DNA of 36,045 nt from an uncultured Bacteroidales bacterium (GCA_903946925.1 CAJAXK010000366.1:1-36045); one strand, 5' to 3'. Counted from the first letter of the stretch, positions 24,839-34,514 are shown. Notes: generated by a model from the sequence alone, not told the origin. Numbers and translations are program-made.

Positions 24839-26971
24839 ATGAAGAAAACATTACTTTTAGTTGCCGTTCTTTTAGCTTCGGCGGGCCTGTATGCACAGGT
24901 ATTGCTACAACAGGATTTTAGTGCAGGCCAAATGCCTCCTACAGGGTGGATGGTTTTTGGCAACCAGAGCAACTGGGCCATTTCGCAATCAAATACTGCC
25001 GGTGGGGTTATACCCGAAGGCAGGGTTAAAAGCACTCCTGCATTTAACGGCACCATGCGTTTTATTTCGCCACAAACCAACACAACCGGGCTTACCCAGG
25101 TTATTATTCAATTCAAACACATGTTTGATCATGTGGATGGGAATTCGGTAGCGTTCAATCTTAGTGTTGAAACCCGTGCTACTACCAGCGGTACCTGGCA
25201 TCAGGTTTGGACCAAAGCGGCAACAACCGACATAAATTCGGAAACTGTAACCGCATTGGCAAACAACACCGATGTTGGTTCGGGAACATTCCAGTTTTGC
25301 CTTGTAGTTTCGGGTAGCAGCCAGAATTTTAAAGACTGGTTTTTCGATGATATTACCTTGCTCGACCCATTGAACAACGATGCTGCTATGGCAAGCATTG
25401 GCGTTCCGGGTATGTTTGTTGGAAGCCATGCCGTAAACGGAAAAATTGTTAATGTTGGCGAAACAGCAATAACATCTGCCAATGTAACTTGGGCACTCAA
25501 CGATGGCGTTACACACACCACTGCATTAACAGGTTTAAACATATTAACAGGCAGCGAGTTTGCATTTACAAGTACGGATTCAATCAGCGGGGATCCTGGA
25601 GTATTTGATCTGAAAGTTTGGGTATCGAACCTAAATGGGAGCACGGTTGCCGATGATAACGCAGCAAACGATACTATGGTAAAAAGCATTTCGGTTCCTG
25701 ACCACTTAGTTTACCGGAGGCCTATGTTCGAGGAGTTCACAAGCTCTACTTGTTCGCCATGTGCAAGTTTCAATAATTCAACCTTCAACCCATTTATCGC
25801 AGCCCATGGCAGTGAAATTACTTTGGTAAAGTATCAAATGAACTGGCCTGGCAGCGGCGACCCATATTACACAGCCGAAGGTGGTGTTAGAAGAACCTAT
25901 TACGGTGTAAACGCAGTTCCCGACTTATACGTGGATGGAAAAGTATGTGCAACCAACACCACTGGCGTAAACAATGCTTTCAATGCATCAAAAGCTACCA
26001 TGACCTATCTCGATATACAATCGGTACACGAAGTTCAAGGAAATAATGTAATAATTGATTGCAATTTAATCCCTTATGCAAATTACAGTGGGGTAACTGT
26101 ACAGATTGCCGTTTTAGAAAAAAAGACCACCCAAAATGCAACAACCAATGGTGAAAACGAATTTCATAATGTAATGATGAAAATGGTTCCCGATGCAACA
26201 GGCTCAATGGTTTCGCTTACAGCCAACCAACCATATAACCTGAACTATACGGTAGATATGTCGGGTACCAATGTTGAAGAAATGGACGACCTGATAGTAG
26301 CCATTTTTGTTCAGGCATCAAACAAGGAAATCCTGAACTCAAATTATTCGATCGAAACCGGCTCCATGATTGTCTCGATGACACCTGCAAATGGTTCGAA
26401 CAACGTAAGCGTGTCAGCTCCGATGGTAATTACTTTCCACCAGCCAGTCCGCCTAAAAAACGGGTCTCCACTAACCAACAGCAATGTTGCTTCGGTGCTT
26501 ACACTTAAAGAAGACAATGCCACTGGTACTGATGCAGGTTTCACTGCAACCGTGAATGCTGCAAAAACAGTTATTACCGTAACGCCAAGTCCTGATCTTA
26601 AATACAACCAGCAGTATTACCTGAAAATTGATACTCTCGAAAACAATTCAGGGATCAACACTTTGGCCCAATCATCAACATTTTCGACCGAACTCAGCAC
26701 AGTTGGAACCAACAACCCACTGGCCAGCACCATCAATATTTATCCAAACCCGGCAACCGATAGAATTTATATCAAATCAAGTGATATATCTAAAATCAGC
26801 AGGGTTGAACTGTTGAATACAATTGGAAGCACAGTTCGAGTTATTGAAAATCCATCGAAAACCTCAAACGAGTTGTCGCTAAAAGTAACCGATCTTCCAT
26901 CGGGTCTATACTTTGTAAGGGTTATCAGCAGTGGCAACATCCAAACCCTGCGCGTTTTGATTAACAGGTAA
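24839..26971 (+). CDS. T9SS-exported multidomain protein: choice-of-anchor J, Omp28-like CxxC, SbsA-like Ig
   Basis: A 710-residue exported protein with signal peptide MKKTLLLVAVLLASAGLYAQ. Residues about 22-180 look like the cleaved-adhesin/choice-of-anchor domain (QQDFSAGQMPPTGWMVFG at the start, WFFDDITLLDP at the end). Then comes an Ig-like segment. An Omp28/thioredoxin-like module carries CSPC (Cys305, Cys308) in EEFTSSTCSPCASFNN and the cis-Pro-like AVPDLYVDG. An SbsA-type Ig-like domain (MTPANGSNNVSVSAPMVITF onward) and a T9SS sorting tail (INIYPNPATDRIYIKSSD to QTLRVLINR) complete it. ATG 24839 is followed directly by the signal peptide, so the start is firm. It is flanked by terminators and forms its own transcription unit. 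Confidence 0.87.
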   Translation: MKKTLLLVAVLLASAGLYAQVLLQQDFSAGQMPPTGWMVFGNQSNWAISQSNTAGGVIPEGRVKSTPAFNGTMRFISPQTNTTGLTQVIIQFKHMFDHVDGNSVAFNLSVETRATTSGTWHQVWTKAATTDINSETVTALANNTDVGSGTFQFCLVVSGSSQNFKDWFFDDITLLDPLNNDAAMASIGVPGMFVGSHAVNGKIVNVGETAITSANVTWALNDGVTHTTALTGLNILTGSEFAFTSTDSISGDPGVFDLKVWVSNLNGSTVADDNAANDTMVKSISVPDHLVYRRPMFEEFTSSTCSPCASFNNSTFNPFIAAHGSEITLVKYQMNWPGSGDPYYTAEGGVRRTYYGVNAVPDLYVDGKVCATNTTGVNNAFNASKATMTYLDIQSVHEVQGNNVIIDCNLIPYANYSGVTVQIAVLEKKTTQNATTNGENEFHNVMMKMVPDATGSMVSLTANQPYNLNYTVDMSGTNVEEMDDLIVAIFVQASNKEILNSNYSIETGSMIVSMTPANGSNNVSVSAPMVITFHQPVRLKNGSPLTNSNVASVLTLKEDNATGTDAGFTATVNAAKTVITVTPSPDLKYNQQYYLKIDTLENNSGINTLAQSSTFSTELSTVGTNNPLASTINIYPNPATDRIYIKSSDISKISRVELLNTIGSTVRVIENPSKTSNELSLKVTDLPSGLYFVRVISSGNIQTLRVLINR

Positions 26972-26990
26972 CTAAAGGTACTTTTAAAAC

Positions 26991-27032
26991 AAAAAGAAAA
27001 GGCTGTCAGGAAATTGACAGCCTTTTCTTTTT
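26991..27032. terminator. Strong bidirectional terminator
   Basis: An 18-base perfect inverted repeat, AAAAAGAAAAGGCTGTCA and its complement, around the loop GGAAAT. A-run on one side and T-run on the other allow termination from both strands. It ends the 24839 gene and could stop read-through from the M1 peptidase gene. The following 300 bases (27033-27332) hold no gene; I see only AT-rich sequence and a short TTAGGCT-type repeat remnant. Confidence 0.85.
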
Positions 27033-27332
27033 GACCACTTATTAGATTGCTATTATTGCTTCACTATTATTGGTTTATAAAAAACCTACATGCCCGAAAA
27101 ATATAGTGTGGGTTAGACTTGATACGAAACTATTCATCCTGCATCCGAAATTAAGAAGAACATGTCGTTTAATTGAGTTAGGCTTTTTGGCTGTAGGCTT
27201 TTAGGGCAGTGTTATTCAAATAATGCTTGATATTGATGCACAATAACGCACAACAGGACGACCCCTAACACCCAAACCCCAAATTCCCAACACCTAAAAA
27301 AGTTAAGCCCATGAATTGTTACTCTGTATTCA

Positions 27333-29288
27333 TTATCTTTTCACCACAAACTTTCTTGCAACAATACCATCCTTATATGCCAGGTGTAGAATGTACATCC
27401 CAGGTTTTAATAGGTTTAGGTTTATTTTTATGGTTTCCTTGCCCTGTTTTTCATATTTAAAATTTGCAGGTTTTCCATCCATTGCAATAATTTTCAACGA
27501 ATTGATTTCTCCAAGATTATGATTGACAATCAGAAAATCATTTGCAGGATTGGGCAATAATGTAAGGTTCTTCCCTCTTGGCAGGTCAGGTTTACCTAAT
27601 GTTATTGTGTCGAGAGTGGAAATCAACCATAAATCGGGGTCCAATTTTATCGAATCAATGGCAAAATCAAGGTTTGCCACGAACATTTGTCCGGAAAAAG
27701 TATTATCAAAAACCAATAAAGTATCCTTACCTTCACCATAAAACTTAACAGGAACAGGCATCTCGAAAAACAAAACAGAAGGATGCGATTGGCTCTGGTA
27801 TATAGTTATTGAAGTTTGGTTTTCAGGTAATTGCCCTGCTTCTATAGTATAGATTGGGAATCCCTGGCCATAAAACCAATCGTCAAAAAACCCTGTAAGA
27901 TCCTTTCCTGAAGTGGCTTCAATATGGTTCTTAAAATCGGAAGTACGCGCAAATCCATGTTTCAATTTCGGGTCGTTCAGGTAATTTTTCATGGCGTCAA
28001 AGAAAGCCTCATCACCAACCACCCAACGCAAGGTATGCAACAGCACCGCACCTTTGCTGTACGAAAGCCTCGAATCGAAAATCCGGCCTATAGTAGTCGT
28101 ATCATCACAAAATACAGAACCACCTGGTTGAGTACATACGTAAGAGATATTGTTATTTTTCCAAATAGGCCAGTAATATCCATCAAACAGATGTTCGTAA
28201 GTAAGCCCAGTACAATAGGTTGCAAAACCCTCATTCAGCCAAATATCCTGCCACGAACCACAAGTTATCATATCGCCAAACCATTGGTGAGCCAGTTCGT
28301 GTGCAATAATTTCATGGTTAAAAGCTCCTTTCCCTAAAAAAGTCATGGTTTGGTGTTCCATACCACCACCCCAGCCAAATTGTGCGTGGCCATATTTCTC
28401 CGCACGAAAAGGGTAAGGAACAAAAAGGTTTTCGAAAAGTGCCAAGCTTGGAAGTACAGTTTTGGCATTTTCGCGCAGAATCAACGAGTCTTCAGGATAA
28501 ACATAATTTAAAATCTGCAATGAATCGTTGCCTGTGATATAATAATCCGAAAAACGCGCATAATTGGTCGAAGCTATTGCAATAAGGTAAGATACAATTG
28601 GATAGCGATGTTTCCAATGTGCAAGCGTAAAATTAGCCCCAAATGGCGTTTCGCTCAGTAAAACCCCATTGCTTGCCACGTGGTTCCCTTTAGGCGTAAC
28701 CACAAACACATCAATGGAATCGATTTTATCGGTAAGGTCGTTTTTTGAAGGCCACCAGTCGGAAGCGCCATACGGCTCCGAAAGCGTCCACATGCCCGGA
28801 GCACCAGCATGAACCTCGGTACCAAAGGATCCGAAGCCACTAACCGTTGGGTTTCCATGGTAATAAACAGTTACCGAATCTAATGTGCCTACATCTGTAA
28901 TTTCGCCAAAAGGCACTGTAACAATATTTCCTGTATGATTTGCGCTATACATAAATCCATGGTGTGAAGCTGAATCGGCTGACATGGATGCATTAAGCTC
29001 AAACTGTATGCTTGTCATGAAAGGTTGGGTAGCAACAAAATACGAAGTAACCGCACCACGGATATGGGTTTGAGCAGGATCGGCAAACCAGTAAAACCTA
29101 TGATATTTCAAATCGTAATTGTTTACAAGTAAAGTTTCATGAGGTTTTAATAGTTTCTGTTGGACTTGGTTTTCGCTGTATGAAATTTTAGTTAGGTTGT
29201 TTATCGAAGGCTCTTGTTGGGCAAACAAGTTTGAAAGGTTACCTAAAAATACGAGAAGGGTTAAAATATGGCTGATATGGGTTTTCAT
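27333..29288 (-). CDS. M1-family metallo-aminopeptidase with T9SS sorting tail
   Basis: A zinc-dependent peptidase of the gluzincin M1 family, 651 residues. The signal peptide is MKTHISHILTLLVFLGNLSNLFAQ. The substrate-binding exopeptidase motif reads GGGMEHQ (307-313) instead of GAMEN. The zinc site is HELAHQWFGD (His330, His334) with the third ligand Glu353 in WLNEGFATY. A catalytic-domain YSKGAVLLHTLR segment follows. The C-terminus is a T9SS sorting domain (LTLLPNPANDFLIVNHNLG to GIVARKFVVKR). The full ERAP1-like helical domain is absent, as in other short bacterial members. It should act outside the cell on peptides. It is convergent with the Omp28-like gene. Confidence 0.93.
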   Translation of the reverse strand: MKTHISHILTLLVFLGNLSNLFAQQEPSINNLTKISYSENQVQQKLLKPHETLLVNNYDLKYHRFYWFADPAQTHIRGAVTSYFVATQPFMTSIQFELNASMSADSASHHGFMYSANHTGNIVTVPFGEITDVGTLDSVTVYYHGNPTVSGFGSFGTEVHAGAPGMWTLSEPYGASDWWPSKNDLTDKIDSIDVFVVTPKGNHVASNGVLLSETPFGANFTLAHWKHRYPIVSYLIAIASTNYARFSDYYITGNDSLQILNYVYPEDSLILRENAKTVLPSLALFENLFVPYPFRAEKYGHAQFGWGGGMEHQTMTFLGKGAFNHEIIAHELAHQWFGDMITCGSWQDIWLNEGFATYCTGLTYEHLFDGYYWPIWKNNNISYVCTQPGGSVFCDDTTTIGRIFDSRLSYSKGAVLLHTLRWVVGDEAFFDAMKNYLNDPKLKHGFARTSDFKNHIEATSGKDLTGFFDDWFYGQGFPIYTIEAGQLPENQTSITIYQSQSHPSVLFFEMPVPVKFYGEGKDTLLVFDNTFSGQMFVANLDFAIDSIKLDPDLWLISTLDTITLGKPDLPRGKNLTLLPNPANDFLIVNHNLGEINSLKIIAMDGKPANFKYEKQGKETIKINLNLLKPGMYILHLAYKDGIVARKFVVKR

Positions 29289-29463
29289 GGTTGAAGTGTT
29301 ATAATTTCAGGATGTAAAGATACTGTAAATGGGTAGAATTTAGGATATAAACGATATTTCAAATTTCAGGAAAACAACATGGATGAAATAGCTTAATGAT
29401 TGCGCAGCAAATCTGTTAAAAGCCCGAAGTGCAGAAAATAAACCTATCACCCCAAATTTTTCC

Positions 29464-29471
29464 CATCTTTG
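29464..29471 (+). promoter_or_regulatory. Probable -7 element of the lipoprotein gene
   Basis: CATCTTTG, one change from consensus and identical to the MATE-gene -7 box, 23 bases before the ATG at 29494. Confidence 0.4.
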
Positions 29472-29493
29472 CAAAAGCAAAAACTGAATAAAT

Positions 29494-31197
29494 ATGCCAG
29501 TAGGCCAGCAAAGTTATTTCCAACAAATACTCAAGTTTTTTATTCCTGCAAGTATGGTTTTATATGCCATATCATGTGCTACCATAGTTGCGCCAACGGG
29601 TGGACCAAAAGATATTACCCCGCCAATGATGTTAGGCTCACAACCTAAAAACCTTTCGACCAACTTTAAAGGGGATAAAATAACCATCAGTTTTGATGAA
29701 TATGTTCAGTTAAAAACACCCGAAAAATTCCTGCTTATATCGCCACCATTGGGCAAAATGCCTGATATTAAAGCTAAAGGACGTTCGCTGCTACTCGAAC
29801 TTGAAGATACGCTTCGCAGCAATACCACATATAATTTCTATTTTGGTGATGCCATAGTTGATAATACTGAAGGCAACCCGCTTACCAATTTTAATTTTGC
29901 TTTTTCGACCGGACCCGAAATTGATTCCCTGAGTTTATCGGGCAATGTTACGGATGCTTTTACCCGAATGCCTGTAAAAGGCGCACTTGTAATGCTTTAT
30001 GATGACTTTACCGACTCAATACCAAAAAAGCAGATTCCAATGTATGTTTCGCGTACGCTCGAAAATGGAAGTTTCAGGCTTAACAGCCTAGCCTCGGGAA
30101 AATACCGTGCTATTGCCCTTGTTGATGGAAACAGCGATTATATGTATAACCTGCCTACTGAATATATCGGGTTTAGCTCCGATTCGGTTAAGCCTTTCTA
30201 TAATGCAGCAAGCCAAAACGACACAAATGCAGTAAAACTACTTGAGGCTGACAGGAAAAATTTTATTTCCATTGATGTATTTCCGGAACCTGATTCAGCC
30301 CAACGAATACTCAAAAACTTTATAGCGGCTAATAACAGGCTTTCGATCATTTTTAGGTACAGCACAAACAAGCCAGCATTCCGTGCATTGAATATGCCTG
30401 ATTCATTGCCTTGGTCAATTCTTGAATGGAACCAAACCAATGATACATTGAACGCATGGCTGATAAACAAACCAGATACACTCCATTTGGAGATATCGGA
30501 TAAAGGTAACATCTTGGATACAATTTCACTTTCCACTGCAATGAAAACAAGCAACAAAGGCAGAAAAACAAGTACTTCTGAATCGTTGAAATACTCAGCC
30601 TCATTAAGTGGTGGGTTATTAGCTTACGATAAACCTCTTTTGCTTAGTTTTTCAAACCCGGTTAAATTGTATGATTTTAGCGCATTAAAACTAATTTGTA
30701 AAACGGAAAAAGACACAACCACACTTACCCCTACTGCCTACTTTGCCGATAGCAACCACCGTAAATTATTGATAACCCACAAATGGGATTCAAAAGCCGG
30801 ATACGATTTATATATACCAAGAAATTCGTTCATAGATATTTACAGTGATTCGTGCGATTCGACCCACGTAGTGTTCCAAATGCGCGACATTGAAGAGTAT
30901 GGGCGCTTTGCATTGGCACTAAAACGAAAAGATCAAAACTACCCGATAATCGTTCAGCTACTTTCAGAAAAAGGTTTGCCCTTAGCCGAACAGATTGTTA
31001 CAAATGACAGAAAAATAGATTTTGGTTTGTTGCCGCCTGCAAAGTATGGGCTTAAGGCTATTATTGATTCGAATAAAAACGGAAGGTGGGATACCGGCGA
31101 ATTTTTAAAGAAAATCCAGCCCGAAAAAGTGCTTGTTCACCCTAAATTATTTGAGGTGCGCACAAATTGGGAACTGGAGGAAACGTGGGATTTATAA
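29494..31197 (+). CDS. Lipoprotein with SbsA-like Ig domain
   Basis: A 567-residue lipoprotein. The hydrophobic N-terminus ends in the lipobox YAISC, with Cys28 followed by ATIVAPTGGPKDITPP, a start seen repeatedly in Bacteroidota Ig-like lipoproteins. The first 100 residues after it form an SbsA-type Ig-like domain (KITISFDEYVQLK, NTTYNFYFGDAIVDNTEGN). A carboxypeptidase-regulatory-like repeat follows (SGNVTDAFTRMPVKGALVMLYDD, with SGKYRAIALVDGNSDYMY). The C-terminal part again has a GLLPPAKYGLKAIIDSNKNGRWDTGEF-like prealbumin-type module. Likely anchored in a cell membrane, probably the outer one. Exact role unknown. Confidence 0.82.
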   Translation: MPVGQQSYFQQILKFFIPASMVLYAISCATIVAPTGGPKDITPPMMLGSQPKNLSTNFKGDKITISFDEYVQLKTPEKFLLISPPLGKMPDIKAKGRSLLLELEDTLRSNTTYNFYFGDAIVDNTEGNPLTNFNFAFSTGPEIDSLSLSGNVTDAFTRMPVKGALVMLYDDFTDSIPKKQIPMYVSRTLENGSFRLNSLASGKYRAIALVDGNSDYMYNLPTEYIGFSSDSVKPFYNAASQNDTNAVKLLEADRKNFISIDVFPEPDSAQRILKNFIAANNRLSIIFRYSTNKPAFRALNMPDSLPWSILEWNQTNDTLNAWLINKPDTLHLEISDKGNILDTISLSTAMKTSNKGRKTSTSESLKYSASLSGGLLAYDKPLLLSFSNPVKLYDFSALKLICKTEKDTTTLTPTAYFADSNHRKLLITHKWDSKAGYDLYIPRNSFIDIYSDSCDSTHVVFQMRDIEEYGRFALALKRKDQNYPIIVQLLSEKGLPLAEQIVTNDRKIDFGLLPPAKYGLKAIIDSNKNGRWDTGEFLKKIQPEKVLVHPKLFEVRTNWELEETWDL

Positions 31198-31234
31198 TCA
31201 GTAAACTATCCGGCAAGTAAAATATCAGGCTGTT

Positions 31235-31540
31235 TTACTGAGCTTCGTTACATTTATTGATACAAACTATTATATCGAGCAGGGTATTGTTTTTGAGCGT
31301 GTAATGAATTTGCTTTCCATCGCGTTTTGATGCGAGAATTCCTTTGCTTTTCAAAATATTAAGATGATGTGAAGCTGCGGCTTGCTCGATGCGCAGTGAT
31401 TCATATATTTCAGTCACATTAAGTTTTTTGTTGTTATTGAGCAATTCGATGATGGCAATACGCATAGGATGAGCCATTGCACGAAGTTTACTTGCTGCTG
31501 CTTCAAGTTTTACAATGTCAAGTTTGTTAGATTCTGTCAT
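31235..31540 (-). CDS. ArsR-family winged-helix regulator
   Basis: A 101-residue winged-helix protein. The HTH segment is LNVTEIYESLRIEQAAASHHLNILKSKGILASKRDGKQIHYTL (about 39-82). There is no CxC metal site in the recognition helix, although a Cys pair near the C-terminus (IVCINKCNEA) might serve as a sensor. Its own promoter overlaps an inverted repeat, which suggests autoregulation. The convergent neighbour is a lipoprotein gene, and upstream is the end of ade; no transporter partner is adjacent, so the signal is unknown. Confidence 0.9.
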   Translation of the reverse strand: MTESNKLDIVKLEAAASKLRAMAHPMRIAIIELLNNNKKLNVTEIYESLRIEQAAASHHLNILKSKGILASKRDGKQIHYTLKNNTLLDIIVCINKCNEAQ

Positions 31541-31556
31541 TTTAATATATTTTTTG

Positions 31557-31584
31557 CAAAAGTATAAATAAATACATTATCCAA
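31557..31584 (-). promoter_or_regulatory. Promoter of the ArsR-type gene
   Basis: On the minus strand TTG, 17 bases, then TACTTTTG, a full match to the consensus, about 17 bases before the ATG. Confidence 0.65.
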
Positions 31585-31617
31585 TCGTAAATATGTAAAA
31601 ATATTAATGTGTTTATT
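31567..31617. promoter_or_regulatory. Inverted repeat, possible operator of the ArsR-type regulator
   Basis: AATAAATACATTA (31567-31579) and TAATGTGTTTATT (31605-31617) are inverted copies with one mismatch in 13. The left arm lies between the -7 and -33 boxes. ArsR-type proteins bind AT-rich palindromes near their own promoters, but the 25-base gap between arms is wide for one dimer. Confidence 0.4.
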
Positions 31618-31734
31618 GCTTTTTACATAATAAAATCATAATCAGATTCATACATCATTTATTGCACTTATTACTACGAATGTAACGCAAAGCGGGCCAT
31701 TCAAAAGCAATAAAAATCACAAAAACGCCTTATA

Positions 31735-33372
31735 CTAGTCATTTTGAAAGAGCTCGGTAAAAGCAAATTTCAACCCATCAAAAAGTCCTTTGTCGCTAAG
31801 TTTCAATTCAGGGATAACCAGCAAAGCCATGAACGATAGTGTCATAAAAGGGGCTTTGAGCGGGCCACCCAAAGCAATCGCTTTTTTGTTGATGCGTTCA
31901 TACTTTTCGGCCACATCGTATCCATTGGCCGAGGCCATTAAACCCGCAACTGGCAGAGGCAGGATATCGGTCTTACCTCCATCAATTACGGCAATCCCGC
32001 CCTTATTTTCAAAGAGGCTGTTAATTACAGAAACCATGTCTGCATCGCTTGTGCCAATACAGATAATATTATGGCTGTCGTGAGCAACCGTTGAAGCCAT
32101 GGCTCCCCTTTTCAATCCAAAACCTGATATGAACCCGATTGCTGGTTTAGAAAATTCGTAACGGTTTATAACAGTGATTTTTAAAATATCATTTTCAATA
32201 TCGCTTACCACTTTTCCATCCTCAATAAGCGGGTTTGTTAAAAAATTGCCAGTTACCAAATCGCCATCAACAGCACTAATTACTTTTAGCTTTCCCTTTC
32301 CAGCCTCAATTTCTAGATCGGATTTATTGATGGGCAGTGCTTTAAAACAGTTGGGCGACAAATAGTTTGAGGGCGTTATGAGCGACTTACCATATTCCGC
32401 AACCGTATTCCCATTTATAATTGTGCGGGTTACATTGAAATCGTTTAGGTTATTAACCAAAACAAGGTCGGCTGCATCGCCAATTTGTAACAATCCGGAT
32501 GTAAGTTTATAGTGTTTTACAGGGTTTAAGGTACATGCCCTAAGAACTGCTATTGGGTCGTAGCCCATTTTTAAGGCGCGTTTTAAAAGCAAGTTGATAT
32601 GTCCGGCAACAAGGTCGTCAGGGTGCTTGTCGTCGCTGCAAAACATCACTTTTTCAGGATGTGTGCCCAACAACGAAACCAATGCATCGAAATTGCGGGC
32701 AGCACTTCCTTCGCGAATCAAAATATGCATCCCGGAATTTATTTTTTCGAGTGCCTCGGCAATATTGGTACACTCGTGATCGGTTGTAATGCCGGAAGCA
32801 GCATATTTTATAATATTTTCGGAATCCAATCCCGGCGCATGGCCATCAATTGGTTTGTTGTATTTTTTTGCGTAAGCCAGTTTTTGATGCACTTCGGGGT
32901 CACCAAAAACTACTCCTGGAAAATTCATCATTTCCGAAAGGTAAAAAATGTCGTCCCTTTTCAGCAACGAATCAATTTGCTTAGCATCAATAACCGCCCC
33001 CGAAGATTCGAAACCGGTTGCAGGTACGCAGGAGGGTGCGCCAAAATGGAATTTGAAAGGGGTAAGTTTCCCGTTTTCTATCATAAAATCCACTCCATCC
33101 ATACCCAACACATTGGCAATTTCATGAGGATCGGAAACCGTGGCTGTTGTGCCGTGTACCACCGCCAGCCGTGCAAACTCGGCTGGAACAAGCATCGAGC
33201 TTTCAATATGCACATGGGCATCTATCAAACCCGGAACAATAAACTGATTATCAACAGTTTCGCATTGCGTAACAGAGGCTATTTTACCATTGGCTATTTC
33301 AATTTTGCCTGGAAATATTGTACCGGCAACAACATCAACTATTTGCCCTGTGAGGGTGAAGTTTTTTTGCAT
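31735..33372 (-). CDS. ade: Adenine deaminase
   Basis: Adenine deaminase (EC 3.5.4.2) converts adenine to hypoxanthine and ammonia in purine salvage. The 545-residue protein belongs to the amidohydrolase superfamily. It has the metal ligands HVH in GLIDAHVHIESS (His53, His55), TVSDPHEIANVLG, DGHAPGL, a DHECTN segment and CSDDKHPDDLV. The C-terminal domain includes RGAMASTVAHDSHNIICIG, typical of bacterial Ade. Length is normal. A -7 box TACTTTTG lies at 33405-33412, giving a short leader. It appears monocistronic. Confidence 0.95.
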   Translation of the reverse strand: MQKNFTLTGQIVDVVAGTIFPGKIEIANGKIASVTQCETVDNQFIVPGLIDAHVHIESSMLVPAEFARLAVVHGTTATVSDPHEIANVLGMDGVDFMIENGKLTPFKFHFGAPSCVPATGFESSGAVIDAKQIDSLLKRDDIFYLSEMMNFPGVVFGDPEVHQKLAYAKKYNKPIDGHAPGLDSENIIKYAASGITTDHECTNIAEALEKINSGMHILIREGSAARNFDALVSLLGTHPEKVMFCSDDKHPDDLVAGHINLLLKRALKMGYDPIAVLRACTLNPVKHYKLTSGLLQIGDAADLVLVNNLNDFNVTRTIINGNTVAEYGKSLITPSNYLSPNCFKALPINKSDLEIEAGKGKLKVISAVDGDLVTGNFLTNPLIEDGKVVSDIENDILKITVINRYEFSKPAIGFISGFGLKRGAMASTVAHDSHNIICIGTSDADMVSVINSLFENKGGIAVIDGGKTDILPLPVAGLMASANGYDVAEKYERINKKAIALGGPLKAPFMTLSFMALLVIPELKLSDKGLFDGLKFAFTELFQND

Positions 33373-33404
33373 ACACGTATTGTTAATAATTGGTTTCCCA
33401 AAGA

Positions 33405-33412
33405 CAAAAGTA
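33405..33412 (-). promoter_or_regulatory. Probable -7 element of ade
   Basis: TACTTTTG on the minus strand about 33 bases before the ade ATG. A TTTC rather than TTG lies at the -33 distance. Confidence 0.45.
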
Positions 33413-33626
33413 AGTAATCTTCTCGAAAATCAGACCATGTTATACTTCATGTCAATACTTGCTTTTGAAGCACGGATAACGGTATAAAGCTGAAGAAAGA
33501 CTTGAAACACATTAAAAAAACCTAAAAAACTCTAAAAGCCCTTCAGCATATCAAAATAACATTTAGCCGTGTTGCAGGAGGAAGAAAAAAGCGACCGTTG
33601 CATATTCATTGCAACAGTGCATAAAT

Positions 33627-34430
33627 TTATCCCTCTTTCAAAACGGGAGGGAATTCCAGCATCATTATGACCCAGAATTCATATTCGAGCAGCATTTGTG
33701 CCGAACCTGGCCCAACGAAACGCTGTTTCACCGTACTGCCCTCAATTGTTCCGGTAAAGTCAATTTCAAAATAAACAGAAGCATTTATATTGTTGATGTA
33801 AACACCGGTAATTTCAAATTTATGCAGTGTAAACGATTCGTAAGCATCGCGGAAATTGTTATACCACTGGGATTCACTTGCTTCCCGTGTGAAAAATAGC
33901 GCATGATCTTCATGGTTTTTCCTGAAATAATCAGAAATTGCATCCTCACAATGGTTTCTAATGTCATAATCGTGGTTAGGATGGAACTCTTCGTAAATAA
34001 AGCACGACATCATCCCTTTTATGCGAATGTTGTCCATTTCGTGTTCAAAAAGCTCTTCAGTTATAAACCGGTAAATTTCACGCTCCTCCACATCGCAAAT
34101 AGTGTCGAGTTGTATGTCGTTTTTGTGTAAAATGTCCATTATCCGATCTAATTCCGCACTGATTTTATCATCGGGTATGTCCTCAACTTTAATATAATCA
34201 GGTCTTTCGATAAAATCGTAAAGCAAAATAGTTTCGGTTTGGTGGAAGTTATTTTCAAACTCTTCAATATGCTTAAGAAACTCGTTTTCAATAGTTGGAT
34301 CCAATGGCGTTTTGCCCGGGAATTCCGAAAAATGGGCGCCATGTTCGAGTATGAGCTTCATTTTTTTGAATTCGTTCTCCATACGGAGTTTGTCGAGTTC
34401 GTCGTCGTTGGTATTATCTAAAGGAGGCAT
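33627..34430 (-). CDS. Unrecognised acidic protein
   Basis: A 267-residue cytosolic-type protein with no signal peptide or membrane segment; I do not recognise the family. The first half is acidic and helical (DDELDKLRMENEFKKMK onward, EHGAHFSEFPGKTPLDP). The second half, from about EDAISDYFRKN to the end, has an alternating pattern that could be an NTF2-like fold (YESFTLHKFEITGVYINN, ASVYFEIDFTGT, FWVIMMLEFPP). A possible -7 element TACATTTG lies at 34515-34522. It sits between ade and cstA, divergent from the latter. The 254-base gap to ade shows only a GTTGCA..TGCAAC hairpin at 33597-33616. Confidence 0.75.
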   Translation of the reverse strand: MPPLDNTNDDELDKLRMENEFKKMKLILEHGAHFSEFPGKTPLDPTIENEFLKHIEEFENNFHQTETILLYDFIERPDYIKVEDIPDDKISAELDRIMDILHKNDIQLDTICDVEEREIYRFITEELFEHEMDNIRIKGMMSCFIYEEFHPNHDYDIRNHCEDAISDYFRKNHEDHALFFTREASESQWYNNFRDAYESFTLHKFEITGVYINNINASVYFEIDFTGTIEGSTVKQRFVGPGSAQMLLEYEFWVIMMLEFPPVLKEG

Positions 34431-34514
34431 GATTTTGTGGCTTTAAAGTATAATTTCAATTCAATATTTCCATAAAAAAGGACAGATTTTGCATTCTGGA
34501 TTGGTTTGCCAATG

